A stretch of DNA of 30,690 nucleotides. Source: a virus. Of the stretch, positions 1 to 6,344 are shown one piece after another. Position numbers and translations under genes: made by a program. Position 1 is the first letter of the stretch, and the number at the start of each line of letters is the position of its first letter. Under the pieces are notes generated by a model. The model was not told where the DNA came from, made no database searches, and saw nothing but the letters and a program-made list of their open reading frames with translations. The DNA lies in the IMG/VR virus record IMGVR_UViG_3300018481_000978, positions 1-30,690 of that record. One strand, written 5' to 3'.

Positions 1-1
1 G

Positions 2-46
2 ACCCAGCCGCCCGAGCAGGCGCCAGCCGCCCAGCCAGAGCCATGA
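2..46 (+). CDS. C-terminal end of an upstream gene (partial)
   Basis: Only the last 14 codons are inside the window. They read TQPPEQAPAAQPEP and then TGA at 44-46. The tail is rich in Pro, Ala, Gln and Glu, as in a disordered C-terminus. The stop overlaps the ATG of the next gene (ATGA, 43-46), the coupling pattern used throughout this window, which is the main reason to take this short frame as real. Function cannot be told. Confidence 0.5.
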   Translation, partial: TQPPEQAPAAQPEP

Positions 47-336
47 GGAAGTACGCGATGGCCGTCTTACAGCAGGTCGGCACGCTCGTCGTGGACCCCG
101 ACGAACCACTCGGGGAGAAGGCGTACCTGCAAGAGTACGACCCCGAAGCCCACGACGGCATGGGGTTCGTCCTGTGGACCGACAGCATCGAACAGGCGTT
201 GCTGTTCGATGACCCCGCAGCCCACTGGGCGCTCTGGCGGCGCGTCCCCCAGAATCGCCCGCTACGGGACGACGGGCTCCCCAACCGACCGCTGACAGCG
301 TTCACGATCGAGGTCATCCCCGTGGAGGTCGCCTGA
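43..336 (+). CDS. Small hypothetical protein, 97 aa
   Basis: I do not recognise this protein. It is acidic with Trp-rich stretches (VLWTDSIEQALLF, HWALWRRVPQ) and no membrane segment or signal peptide, so it is probably a small soluble globular protein. The ATG at 43 overlaps the previous stop. A second in-frame ATG at 58 has a good Shine-Dalgarno sequence (GAGGAAG, 45-51) six bases ahead, so the true product may be 92 aa. The stop TGA (334-336) overlaps the next ATG (336-338), placing it in a tightly coupled rightward operon of small phage accessory genes. TGA is clearly used as a stop here, which matters for the next gene. Confidence 0.7.
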   Translation: MRKYAMAVLQQVGTLVVDPDEPLGEKAYLQEYDPEAHDGMGFVLWTDSIEQALLFDDPAAHWALWRRVPQNRPLRDDGLPNRPLTAFTIEVIPVEVA

Positions 337-623
337 TGGACCGTCTTGGGCTGTGGGTGCTGAACAACCGCTACCACATGGCGAAGGAACTCCCCGATGG
401 GCGCATCGTCGCCATCAGCCGCATGACGTTCGGCAAGTGGCGACTGCTGATCGGCACGTACGACTGGGTGGACGACGGCTACTGATACGAGGACGAGAGC
501 GTCGTGGTCACGGCGCTGATCGAGTACGACGGGACGAGCGAGCCCGAAGGTTGGTATCGCCACGTCCAATCCGGTCGTCGCCGCCCTGACGGCGATCCCA
601 CCCAGGAGTACGTGATGCCATGA
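336..623 (+). CDS. Hypothetical protein, 95 codons, interrupted by an in-frame TGA
   Basis: The ATG at 336 has a Shine-Dalgarno GGAGG at 324-328. The frame reads 49 residues, ending in DYDWVDDGY-like sequence (TYDWVDDGY), and meets TGA at 483-485. The same frame then stays open for 45 more codons (YEDESVVVTALIEYDG onward) to a TGA at 621-623 that overlaps the methyltransferase ATG at 620. The second part has high GC at third positions and a sensible composition, so the whole 336-623 stretch looks like one gene. The internal TGA could be a nonsense mutation, a sequence error (TGG to TGA) or readthrough; a conservative call is 336-485 only. No function is recognised. Confidence 0.6.
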
Positions 624-1318
624 CGACACCCGCTCAGCACCCCGCGCGCTACAACGAACGGCTCATCTCCCTCTTCACGAGCATCCTGCAACGAGAGGGC
701 GCTGGGGGCTGGCTACTCGACCCGATGGCCGGGACAGGCGAACGACTGGCTGACCTCCAAGACGCGACGGGCTGGCACTGCTACGGCGTCGAGTTGGAAC
801 CGGTGTTCATCGTGCGCAAGGACATCGTGGAGCAAGGCGACGCGTGCAACCTTCGCTTCGACAGCGGCTCGTTCGGCGCCATCTGCGTCTCCCCCACGTA
901 CGGCAACGGCATGAACGACCACTTCCTGTCGTCCGAGACGAGCGCCCGCCACACGTACGTCCATCGAGCCCGAGCGATCCGCCAGGAGCCGTCGTACCTG
1001 CTGCCCATGAACAACACGGGGCGCTGGCACTTCGACACCGCCGAGTACCGCATCCTCCACGAACAGGCGTGGCGAGAGTCGGTGCGTGTGCTCAGACCGG
1101 GCGGCATCTTCATCCTCAACACGAAGAACGCCGTGAGCCGACAGCGCCGAGACACGTGCTACTGCGTGACGGCGTGGCACATCGGGCTGCTCATGGAACT
1201 CGGCTTGGACTACGAGGCGCATCACATCGTCGGGCTCAGCGGGCTCACCTACGGCGACAACCGAGAGCGCGTCCAGTGGGAAGATGTCGCCGTGCTCAGG
1301 AAGCCGGGTAACGTGTGA
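620..1318 (+). CDS. DNA methyltransferase (SAM-dependent, amino-MTase type)
   Basis: The 232-aa protein has the two core motifs of DNA methyltransferases. Motif I is LDPMAGTGE (about residues 33-41), the SAM-binding loop. Motif IV is VSPTYGNG (about residues 91-98), in place of the usual (S/D)PP(Y/F) catalytic loop of N6-adenine or N4-cytosine enzymes. A later RVLRPGGIFIL segment (about 156-166) matches the conserved strand seen in this fold. The second Pro of the usual SPPY is Thr here. No restriction enzyme gene is adjacent, so it is probably an orphan phage enzyme that protects phage DNA or marks it. It is coupled to the previous gene by ATGA, with a Shine-Dalgarno AGGAG at 604-608. Confidence 0.85.
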   Translation: MTTPAQHPARYNERLISLFTSILQREGAGGWLLDPMAGTGERLADLQDATGWHCYGVELEPVFIVRKDIVEQGDACNLRFDSGSFGAICVSPTYGNGMNDHFLSSETSARHTYVHRARAIRQEPSYLLPMNNTGRWHFDTAEYRILHEQAWRESVRVLRPGGIFILNTKNAVSRQRRDTCYCVTAWHIGLLMELGLDYEAHHIVGLSGLTYGDNRERVQWEDVAVLRKPGNV

Positions 1319-1391
1319 GCAACCCACGGATTCCTCGTCCGCGGTGTGTGTCGTCGGGGTGGAGACGGCTAGCGGGTCTGTCTCCACACCG

Positions 1392-1535
1392 ATGAAGATT
1401 CGGCTCCCCGTCGCCAAGCACGGGACGCGAGCGCTCTACAACCGCCGCAAGAACCCGTGCCGCTGCGTGCGGTGCCGTGAAGCGAACCGGCGTTACCAGC
1501 AGGTCTACAAGCAGCGGAAGCGTCGTGGCTGGTAG
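1392..1535 (+). CDS. Small basic Cys-containing protein, 47 aa (HGT...CRC..C motif)
   Basis: The sequence carries the pattern H-G-T-x4-Y-(x)n-C-R-C-x2-C-x2-A-N-x2-Y-x3-Y, seen as HGTRALYNRRKNPCRCVRC and then REANRRYQQVY. From memory, this short motif recurs in many actinophages and actinobacteria as a tiny stand-alone protein or as the N-terminus of HNH-type proteins. The three Cys plus His suggest a small metal-binding knuckle, and the Arg/Lys content suggests nucleic-acid binding; both are inference. The start is uncertain: ATG 1392 is the only ATG near the motif but has no clear Shine-Dalgarno, and the frame is open upstream (GTG at 1359). The 3' end overlaps the nuclease gene by 11 bases. 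Confidence 0.6.
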   Translation: MKIRLPVAKHGTRALYNRRKNPCRCVRCREANRRYQQVYKQRKRRGW

Positions 1536-1914
1536 ACGCCGCCCCCCATGGGCAGCAGACCGCGCGATATATCGCGCGCTGCTCCCGTCCGAAACGGAGT
1601 ACCGACGCTCGATCGAGGACGCCGCGATGCTGCTCGGCTGGGACGTCTGCTGGCATCGCCCCGGCCAGAACCGCGACGGCACGTGGGTCACGGCTACCAC
1701 GTTGAAGGGCTGGCCTGATCTGACGCTGATTCGCCCGCCTCGCATCGTGTTCGCGGAGATCAAGGGGCCGAAGACGCCGGTCACCCCGGAGCAGGTCTAC
1801 GTGCTGGAACGCCTCGGTCGTTGCGCTGGTGTCGAGGCGTATCTGTGGCGCTCAGGCAAGAACGATCTGCAACGGGAGATCGTTCCCATCCTGCAACGTT
1901 CTGCTACACTCTGA
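1525..1914 (+). CDS. VRR-NUC-type nuclease (PD-(D/E)XK fold)
   Basis: The 129-aa product from GTG 1525 has the nuclease signature G-W-P-D-L-T-L followed about 11 residues later by F-A-E-I-K-G-P, the D...ExK triad of the VRR-NUC family. The downstream QVYVLERL helix matches the family's conserved Q-x-x-x-L element. VRR-NUC proteins of about this size are common in phages and are thought to cut branched or flap DNA in replication or recombination. GTG 1525 is chosen because a purine-rich GCGGAAG lies at 1514-1520 and the start overlaps the previous stop; the in-frame ATG at 1477 would need a much longer overlap. It ends just before a promoter-like sequence at 1883-1910. Confidence 0.8.
   Translation: MAGRRRPPWAADRAIYRALLPSETEYRRSIEDAAMLLGWDVCWHRPGQNRDGTWVTATTLKGWPDLTLIRPPRIVFAEIKGPKTPVTPEQVYVLERLGRCAGVEAYLWRSGKNDLQREIVPILQRSATL
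1883..1910 (+). promoter_or_regulatory. Promoter with TACACT -10 box, leaderless type
   Basis: TACACT at 1905-1910 follows a TTCCCA -35-like hexamer (1883-1888) after 16 bases. Exactly seven bases separate the box from GTG 1918. The same GCTACACT-N7-start arrangement is found at 30663-30680. Confidence 0.55.
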
Positions 1915-1917
1915 CGC

Positions 1918-2244
1918 GTGGACACACACCAACACGCGGAGGGACTCATGACACAAGCAGCGGGCGCTTACGTTCAGCGCATCCAACGGGAACAGCAGAA
2001 GGTCGAGCAGGAGATCGCACGACTCAGGCGCATCTGGATTCACGCCGACAAACTCCACATGGGTCGCCGCTTCATGCGTGACCTAGAGAAGTTGCTCGGC
2101 GCCTACTCCCAGCCGCTCCACGACGAGCGCGACCATCTCCGCATGATGATGGACGCCGCCGAACGAGGCGCCGAAGTGACCGCCAATCGCACGTGGGTCA
2201 CCCGGCTCGATGATGACCAGTTGCCTGGCATCCACGCCGTCTAG
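1918..2244 (+). CDS. Hypothetical helical protein, 108 aa (possible second start at 1948)
   Basis: The protein is highly charged and helical (QRIQREQQKVEQEIARLRRIW), consistent with a short coiled coil. No family is recognised. Two starts are plausible. GTG 1918 sits seven bases after a TACACT -10 box and could head a leaderless mRNA (108 aa). ATG 1948 has a strong Shine-Dalgarno GGAGGG (1938-1943) and gives 98 aa. Both could be used. It is the last gene of the rightward cassette, and its TAG stop overlaps the stop of the convergent tail gene on the other strand within one CTAG (2241-2244). Confidence 0.7.
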   Translation: MDTHQHAEGLMTQAAGAYVQRIQREQQKVEQEIARLRRIWIHADKLHMGRRFMRDLEKLLGAYSQPLHDERDHLRMMMDAAERGAEVTANRTWVTRLDDDQLPGIHAV

Positions 2245-2750
2245 CCCCACACCCCCACGTTCGGCAGCGACGTGAACGAGGTCGTGTTGATGTAGTCCTG
2301 GTTGATCGCCACGACCCCGGCGTAGACGATGATCCAGCCGATCCCCAACGCGCTCGGCGGCAACGAAGGTTGAGGCGGGGGAAGCGCAGCAGACGGCGAG
2401 CCTTCCACGACGATGATCTCCGCGTTGTCGCCTGTCGCGCCGCCCGCTGACGGGTCGTTCACCTTCACGCACACGACGTCCCAGCGCTGACCGCTCGCAG
2501 GAGCCGCAGAGATCGGCAGGTTCATCGGAGCGTCGTTCTCCACGACGTACATGCCCTGGTTGGGCGAATCGTCCCCCTGCACGTAGCAGAGCCCCGCCGC
2601 GACGTCCACGCTCATGTTCGCCCCGAGCCCACGAGGCGTCACCCCGAAGCCACGAGCGATGCCTTCACTCGACGCGCTCGCAGCGATCACCTGACGATCC
2701 TCACGAGCCTCGTAGTTGCCCGCTTGCAGCCACATCGGGTTGACAGTCAC
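2241..2750 (-). CDS. Tail/baseplate-type structural protein, 169 aa
   Basis: The product begins TVNPMWLQAGNYEAREDR and continues with GVTPRGLGANMSVDVAAGLCYVQGDD, a pattern I know from minor tail or baseplate-associated proteins of actinophages: a small beta-rich protein with an N-terminal WLQAG(x)YxAxxDR motif. It is the last gene of the leftward late region, after the endolysin and another structural gene. GTG 2750 is supported by the Shine-Dalgarno GAGGAG five bases ahead. The C-terminal third holds a Pro-rich linker (PPPQPSLPPS) followed by a hydrophobic strand (GIGWIIVYAGVVAI), which is short for a membrane segment and more likely a buried strand. Exact role in the tail is inference. Confidence 0.7.
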   Translation of the reverse strand: MTVNPMWLQAGNYEAREDRQVIAASASSEGIARGFGVTPRGLGANMSVDVAAGLCYVQGDDSPNQGMYVVENDAPMNLPISAAPASGQRWDVVCVKVNDPSAGGATGDNAEIIVVEGSPSAALPPPQPSLPPSALGIGWIIVYAGVVAINQDYINTTSFTSLPNVGVWG

Positions 2751-2781
2751 GGCGACTCCTCGGGTAGCGCCTGCTGAGCCC

Positions 2782-3468
2782 TCATGCGGGGCCGATGTCC
2801 ATGATGGCGATGTACCGCTGGCTGGTCATCACCCGAGCGCCAGCCGGGGCGCCGACGATGACGTGTTGGAAGGCGACGCTCATCGCCTGACCAGGGTTGC
2901 CGCCCGTCGTGAAGAACCCGACTGCGCTCGCCCGATATGCAGCGCCGAGACGTTCCAACGGCCAGCCGTAGACGAGCACTTCCTGGCCGACAAGGAACCC
3001 CGCCCAGTTCGCGTGGTACGACAACGCGTAGTCAGGCGGCGACACCTGCGTATCGACGTTGACCACGCCGCCGTACGTGATCGGGTACGGCCCCGCTTGC
3101 GCTTCGACTCGACAGGAGAACTGCACCATGTAGGTGCGTCGAGCCCGCAACTGGCGCTGCGGGTCCGTCCACTCAGCCCAGTCCGCAGTGCCCGGAGGGT
3201 TGGTCATCGTGATGCTGATCGGGTCGTTGAGCGCCTTCTGGTACTGGATGCCCCACGGCAGATTCAGCGGGCGCTGCCACAGCCCGCCACGACGAATCCA
3301 GAACGTACCGTCGTCCATCGTGACGGCCTGCGCGCCTTCCGGCGCTCCGGGCCACTGAGCGAGCAACTCGTTGTAGTTGGCGAAGACCTGATTCGTGCGG
3401 TCCCTGATCTCGGCACCCCACGATGCGAGGATCGGGTTGCCCTTGACGGGGGTGACGGTCAGAGCCAT
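2782..3468 (-). CDS. Probable tail-associated structural protein, 228 aa
   Basis: No family is firmly recognised. The N-terminus (ALTVTPVKGNPILASWGAEIRD) resembles small tail-tip or fibre proteins that open with a short conserved helix, and the rest alternates Gly, aromatic and beta-prone residues (TYMVQFSCRVEAQAGPYPI), like the beta-sandwich of receptor-binding or baseplate proteins. It lies between the endolysin and the last tail gene, so a virion role is likely. The start ATG 3468 has a TAGCAT box exactly six bases ahead (3475-3480) and no Shine-Dalgarno, so it may be translated from its own leaderless mRNA. Confidence 0.6.
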   Translation of the reverse strand: MALTVTPVKGNPILASWGAEIRDRTNQVFANYNELLAQWPGAPEGAQAVTMDDGTFWIRRGGLWQRPLNLPWGIQYQKALNDPISITMTNPPGTADWAEWTDPQRQLRARRTYMVQFSCRVEAQAGPYPITYGGVVNVDTQVSPPDYALSYHANWAGFLVGQEVLVYGWPLERLGAAYRASAVGFFTTGGNPGQAMSVAFQHVIVGAPAGARVMTSQRYIAIMDIGPA

Positions 3469-3474
3469 GGCGGG

Positions 3475-3480
3475 ATGCTA
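3475..3480 (-). promoter_or_regulatory. TAGCAT -10-like box, 6 bases before ATG 3468
   Basis: Read on the - strand, GGCG-TAGCAT-CCCGCC-ATG. There is no Shine-Dalgarno in between. The same hexamer and nearly the same spacer precede the tape measure gene. The TAG here is not a stop codon of the upstream gene, whose TGA lies at 3487-3489. Confidence 0.5.
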
Positions 3481-3486
3481 CGCCGG

Positions 3487-4404
3487 TCAGGCCGCGTGGA
3501 ACTCGCTGCCGGTCCACTGGTGCAACGTGTCACCCGTGGGGAGCGACCCGACAAGCCAGAGGCCCTTCAAGTCACCCATGCCCAACTCCCGCTTCGTCGC
3601 GCCGAGGCGTTCGTAGAGGTCGTACTCGGCTTGGTCGCGAACCCACGAGACGGTGTGCCCCAGCCCCTTGGAGTCGATCATGCCGACGAACTTGGCGTTG
3701 ACGTCCTTCACAGAGAGCAGATGCAGCACGAACGTTCCTCCTGGGATCGGGGTGGGACCAGGCTGCCCGCCCATGAGTGAAGCGACCTCCGCGCGGAAGA
3801 GGTCCATGTTCCAACGGCACGCGTTGTTGCAGCCGTCGTGGTTCCCGTCGCAGAAGCGGGACGGGCCAGTGGGGTCGCACTTCCGGTCGGTCCACTCCCA
3901 GTGGCTCAGCGAGTCCGTCGCGGGCACGAGCCCGTAAGCCTGGCTGAGAGCGACGTTGATCTTCACCGCTGAGTCCTGCTGCGACGCCGGGTACGCCTCA
4001 CCTGTCCCTGCGTTCGCGATCTCCAACCCGAATCCGTTGGAGTTCCCGGCGTCTTCGGGGACTGTGCCCTTCGATGACTGCCACGGAGGCCGGCTGTCGC
4101 TCCCCCCACCCTTCCCTGCGTGGTTGCTGGCGCCCCCGGCGTACAGATGCAGCAGACCGGTGCGGTCGAGCAGGCCGTTGGCGATCGGGTTGTCCGGCCC
4201 GGTCATGCAGTAGTTCACGTCGTTGGCCGGTGTGGTGTTGGAGGCGGTGTGGTGGTTGTAGATCACAAGGAGTTGAGAGAAGCCGCCGCTGCTGCGGCTG
4301 TTCCACTCCCATCCTGGGTAGACCTTCAAGGGCACCACGTCGTCCAGCACGTCGGCCACGTTGCGGTAGTTGGGCGTGGAACCGTTGAGCCAGATGTCGC
4401 CCAC
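3487..4404 (-). CDS. Endolysin: N-acetylmuramoyl-L-alanine amidase (Amidase_2)
   Basis: The 305-aa protein has an amidase_2 (PGRP-like) domain at about residues 40-205, which cuts the amide bond between MurNAc and the peptide stem to release progeny at the end of infection. Zinc-site elements are VIYNHHTAS (His 51/52), NHAG (94-97), FGLEIAN (Glu 128) and SHWEWTDRKCDP (His 168 with Asp/Cys near 176-177). A Pro/Gly linker (GQPGPTPIPGG, about 213-223) leads to a C-terminal region of about 80 residues that may bind the cell wall; I do not recognise its family. The GTG start overlaps the previous stop by one base (TAGTG). No signal peptide is seen, so export would need a holin. No holin gene is adjacent; the nearest candidate is at 20626. 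Confidence 0.88.
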   Translation of the reverse strand: MGDIWLNGSTPNYRNVADVLDDVVPLKVYPGWEWNSRSSGGFSQLLVIYNHHTASNTTPANDVNYCMTGPDNPIANGLLDRTGLLHLYAGGASNHAGKGGGSDSRPPWQSSKGTVPEDAGNSNGFGLEIANAGTGEAYPASQQDSAVKINVALSQAYGLVPATDSLSHWEWTDRKCDPTGPSRFCDGNHDGCNNACRWNMDLFRAEVASLMGGQPGPTPIPGGTFVLHLLSVKDVNAKFVGMIDSKGLGHTVSWVRDQAEYDLYERLGATKRELGMGDLKGLWLVGSLPTGDTLHQWTGSEFHAA

Positions 4405-4622
4405 TACCGCAGTCCTCCCTCGCGTCGCAGCCGGTCGAGCAGATCAGCGAACGCGTAGGCGTACGCGGCTCGCTCGTCGGGGTGCAGGTCATCGAACAGC
4501 GGTCGCGACTCGTCTTTCGTCACGTGACGTAATCCCCGGAGTAGTAGACGTGCCACGGATTCCGGGTCGGGAGCGTCAGTGTCGAACGAATCCGCTGGTT
4601 CCCAGTCCCCGAAGTCACTCAC
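4404..4622 (-). CDS. Small acidic hypothetical protein, 72 aa
   Basis: This is a soluble, acidic protein with a helical centre (DPESVARLLLRGLRHV and DERAAYAYAFADLLDRLRRE). It has no membrane segment, so it is not a classical holin despite lying just before the endolysin. I choose GTG 4622 because it lies exactly six bases after TAGGGT (4629-4634), matching the leaderless pattern of several other genes; GTG 4628 would add two residues. It overlaps the amidase start by one base, so the two are probably translated together. Function unknown. Confidence 0.65.
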   Translation of the reverse strand: MSDFGDWEPADSFDTDAPDPESVARLLLRGLRHVTKDESRPLFDDLHPDERAAYAYAFADLLDRLRREGGLR

Positions 4623-4628
4623 GGGCAC

Positions 4629-4634
4629 ACCCTA
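4629..4634 (-). promoter_or_regulatory. TAGGGT -10-like box, 6 bases before GTG 4622
   Basis: On the - strand the sequence is TAGGGT-GTGCCC-GTG. The TAG (4632-4634) is also the stop codon of the upstream fibre gene. If active, it would give the small protein and endolysin their own promoter. Confidence 0.45.
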
Positions 4635-5888
4635 ACTCGCGGGGGCTTCCAGAGCCTCGACTCGTGCGCTGAGCGTCTTGACTGCCTGCCACAGCACCGC
4701 GACCAGACCGGACACGTCGAGCCCAGGGCCGTGCATCGACGGCGCGACCAGTTCAGGTGCGACCGCAGCGACCTCTTCCGCGACGAGCCCGAAGCGCCAC
4801 AGCGGCTCGACAGTCGGCGGTTCTCGTGGTGTCCCATCAGTCATCACGGCCAGACACTCGGGGGCCATCTCCATCTCGTGCTGCAAGTCACGGAACCGCA
4901 CCGGCTCGACGTGATCCACGATGTAGCGACCCAACGCGCCGACACGTTCGATGTCGGCCTTGAAGCGTCGGGTGCTGACCACGTTGAACGCGGCGGCGTT
5001 GACCTTGATCGTGGCGCTGTTCCCCCCGTTGACCGCGCCGAGGTAGATCGAACCGTCGTAGTGCAACTGCCACGAGCCCGTCCAGCCGGTCACGTGGTTG
5101 AGGAAGCCGAGCCCGACTTCCCCTCCCCCAGCGTTCTTGTGCAACGACAGCGGGCGATGCTCAGCGTTGTTGCCGGGCGGCTGGCAGTTGATCGACACCT
5201 TCGCCCAGTTCGCGTAGTAGGCGGCATGTCCCGACAACAGCGAAACGTTGCCGTTGTAACCCACACAGTTGGAGTATCCGCTCCCGTTGGGGTTCAGCGT
5301 GATGTTGCCGTTGCCGTAGTAGGCGCCGTTGCCCGCCACGAAGTCAGCGGCGCTCACACGAGCCGCGAAGGCGTTGATGCCTGTGCCGATCACCCCGAGG
5401 CTGCCTCGGAAGTAGCCGTCACCCGCTGAGTTGACCGAGAACTCGACGTTGGAGCGGTCAGCCCCGTAGTACCAGCGCAGATAGCCGGTGCTGTCAGCGT
5501 CGCACTCCCAGTCCTGCACCGCGAACGTCACTCGGTCAGCGCCGGTGCGGCTGAACTCGACCACGCGCTTGCTCTGACGCCCTGAGATCAGGGTGAGCCG
5601 ATCGTTGTAGAGATACAACTGGTAGAGATACGGGTTGGGGCCGACACCGTTGGCGCCATCACCGCCCTCGAAAGTGAGCGTCGGGAGGCCGCTGCCCACC
5701 GGGTCAGGGATCGACCACGACGTGATCCCGCCGCCCCCGCCAGTGATCGGCTTCCACATCGTGTCGTAGTCGCTGTTCGACCGCTTCACGAGCGCTTCGT
5801 CAGTCAACCCGCCAGCAGGCACCCCGATCCCAGGCGCGTGGATCGGCACCCACGCCCCACTCGACCGGGCGTACAGCACTCCCGTCAC
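4632..5888 (-). CDS. Tail fibre with C-terminal S74 intramolecular chaperone (paralogue 2), 418 aa
   Basis: The start GTG 5888 is chosen because it overlaps the preceding stop (GTGA) and because the next residues (TGVLYARSSGAWVPI) align with the N-terminus of the other fibre at 7543. The middle is a Gly/Asn/Tyr-rich beta region, likely trimeric. The last about 114 residues are a peptidase S74 / intramolecular chaperone domain: STRRFKADIE holds the Ser-x4-Lys dyad (about Ser 305, Lys 310 of this form), followed by RFRDLQHE, RFGLVAEEV and a closing LVAVLWQAVKTLSARVEAL helix. Such domains assemble the fibre trimer and then cut themselves off. Role: host recognition or adhesion at the tail tip. 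Confidence 0.85.
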   Translation of the reverse strand: MTGVLYARSSGAWVPIHAPGIGVPAGGLTDEALVKRSNSDYDTMWKPITGGGGGITSWSIPDPVGSGLPTLTFEGGDGANGVGPNPYLYQLYLYNDRLTLISGRQSKRVVEFSRTGADRVTFAVQDWECDADSTGYLRWYYGADRSNVEFSVNSAGDGYFRGSLGVIGTGINAFAARVSAADFVAGNGAYYGNGNITLNPNGSGYSNCVGYNGNVSLLSGHAAYYANWAKVSINCQPPGNNAEHRPLSLHKNAGGGEVGLGFLNHVTGWTGSWQLHYDGSIYLGAVNGGNSATIKVNAAAFNVVSTRRFKADIERVGALGRYIVDHVEPVRFRDLQHEMEMAPECLAVMTDGTPREPPTVEPLWRFGLVAEEVAAVAPELVAPSMHGPGLDVSGLVAVLWQAVKTLSARVEALEAPAS

Positions 5889-6211
5889 GGCGACGCCGGG
5901 GGTTCCTCGCCGTTCTGCCACGGCCAGTGCGCCCCGATCGCCGCGGTGAGCGCAGCGTCGGTGATGATGTCGGCGTCGTGGCCCGGCGCGCCACGACCCG
6001 ACTGCAACGCCGACTCGTACGCCGCTTCGGTGTCCACCGCCACGGGGTACATCAGCGGCTCAGCCCCGATCAGCCCAGCGGCCAACTGCTTCCCGTACGA
6101 CGAGCCAGCCTTGGCCTCATCGAACTGCAACTCCCGGTGAGCCATCGCCAGCACTCGGGCTCGCAGTTCCGGGTCCGTTGCTGCCTGGCTGATGGACGCT
6201 GCGCTCATCAC
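5885..6211 (-). CDS. Hypothetical protein between the two fibre genes, 108 aa
   Basis: The protein is soluble and partly helical, with no signal peptide or transmembrane segment; no family is recognised. A strong purine-rich ribosome site (GGGGAAGG) precedes ATG 6211; ATG 6208 is an equally possible start. It overlaps the 3' part of the previous small gene by 95 bases and its stop overlaps the GTG of the next fibre (GTGA). Position between two S74 fibres suggests a fibre-related accessory role such as a chaperone or attachment protein, but that is inference from neighbours only. Confidence 0.65.
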   Translation of the reverse strand: MMSAASISQAATDPELRARVLAMAHRELQFDEAKAGSSYGKQLAAGLIGAEPLMYPVAVDTEAAYESALQSGRGAPGHDADIITDAALTAAIGAHWPWQNGEEPPASP

Positions 6212-6344
6212 CTTCCCCTTCCTGTTGGGCCGCGAGGATCGCCTTCAAGTAGGCGTTCTCGACGGTCAGGTCTGCTACCCGTTGTGCGAGGTCGCGCACC
6301 ACGCGATCCATCGGCACCGGGATCATCGTCGGGTCGTCGCTCAT
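6117..6344 (-). CDS. Small coiled-coil-like protein, 75 aa
   Basis: Residues about 13-41 (DRVVRDLAQRVADLTVENAYLKAIL) show a heptad pattern of Leu/Val/Ala typical of a short coiled coil. The C-terminal about 30 residues are Gly/Ser/Pro-rich and lie over the start of the next gene in another frame. ATG 6344 overlaps the stop of the first fibre gene (ATGA), which supports it as a real coupled gene. Possible role: oligomerising partner of the fibres (inference). Confidence is limited by the small size and long overlap. Confidence 0.55.
   Translation of the reverse strand: MSDDPTMIPVPMDRVVRDLAQRVADLTVENAYLKAILAAQQEGEGDERSVHQPGSNGPGTASPSAGDGSPGVAVR

Noticed and set aside
336-623. Alternative genetic code with TGA as Trp
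   Set aside because: Other genes clearly end at TGA (for example 334-336 and 1316-1318), and Trp is encoded by TGG throughout.
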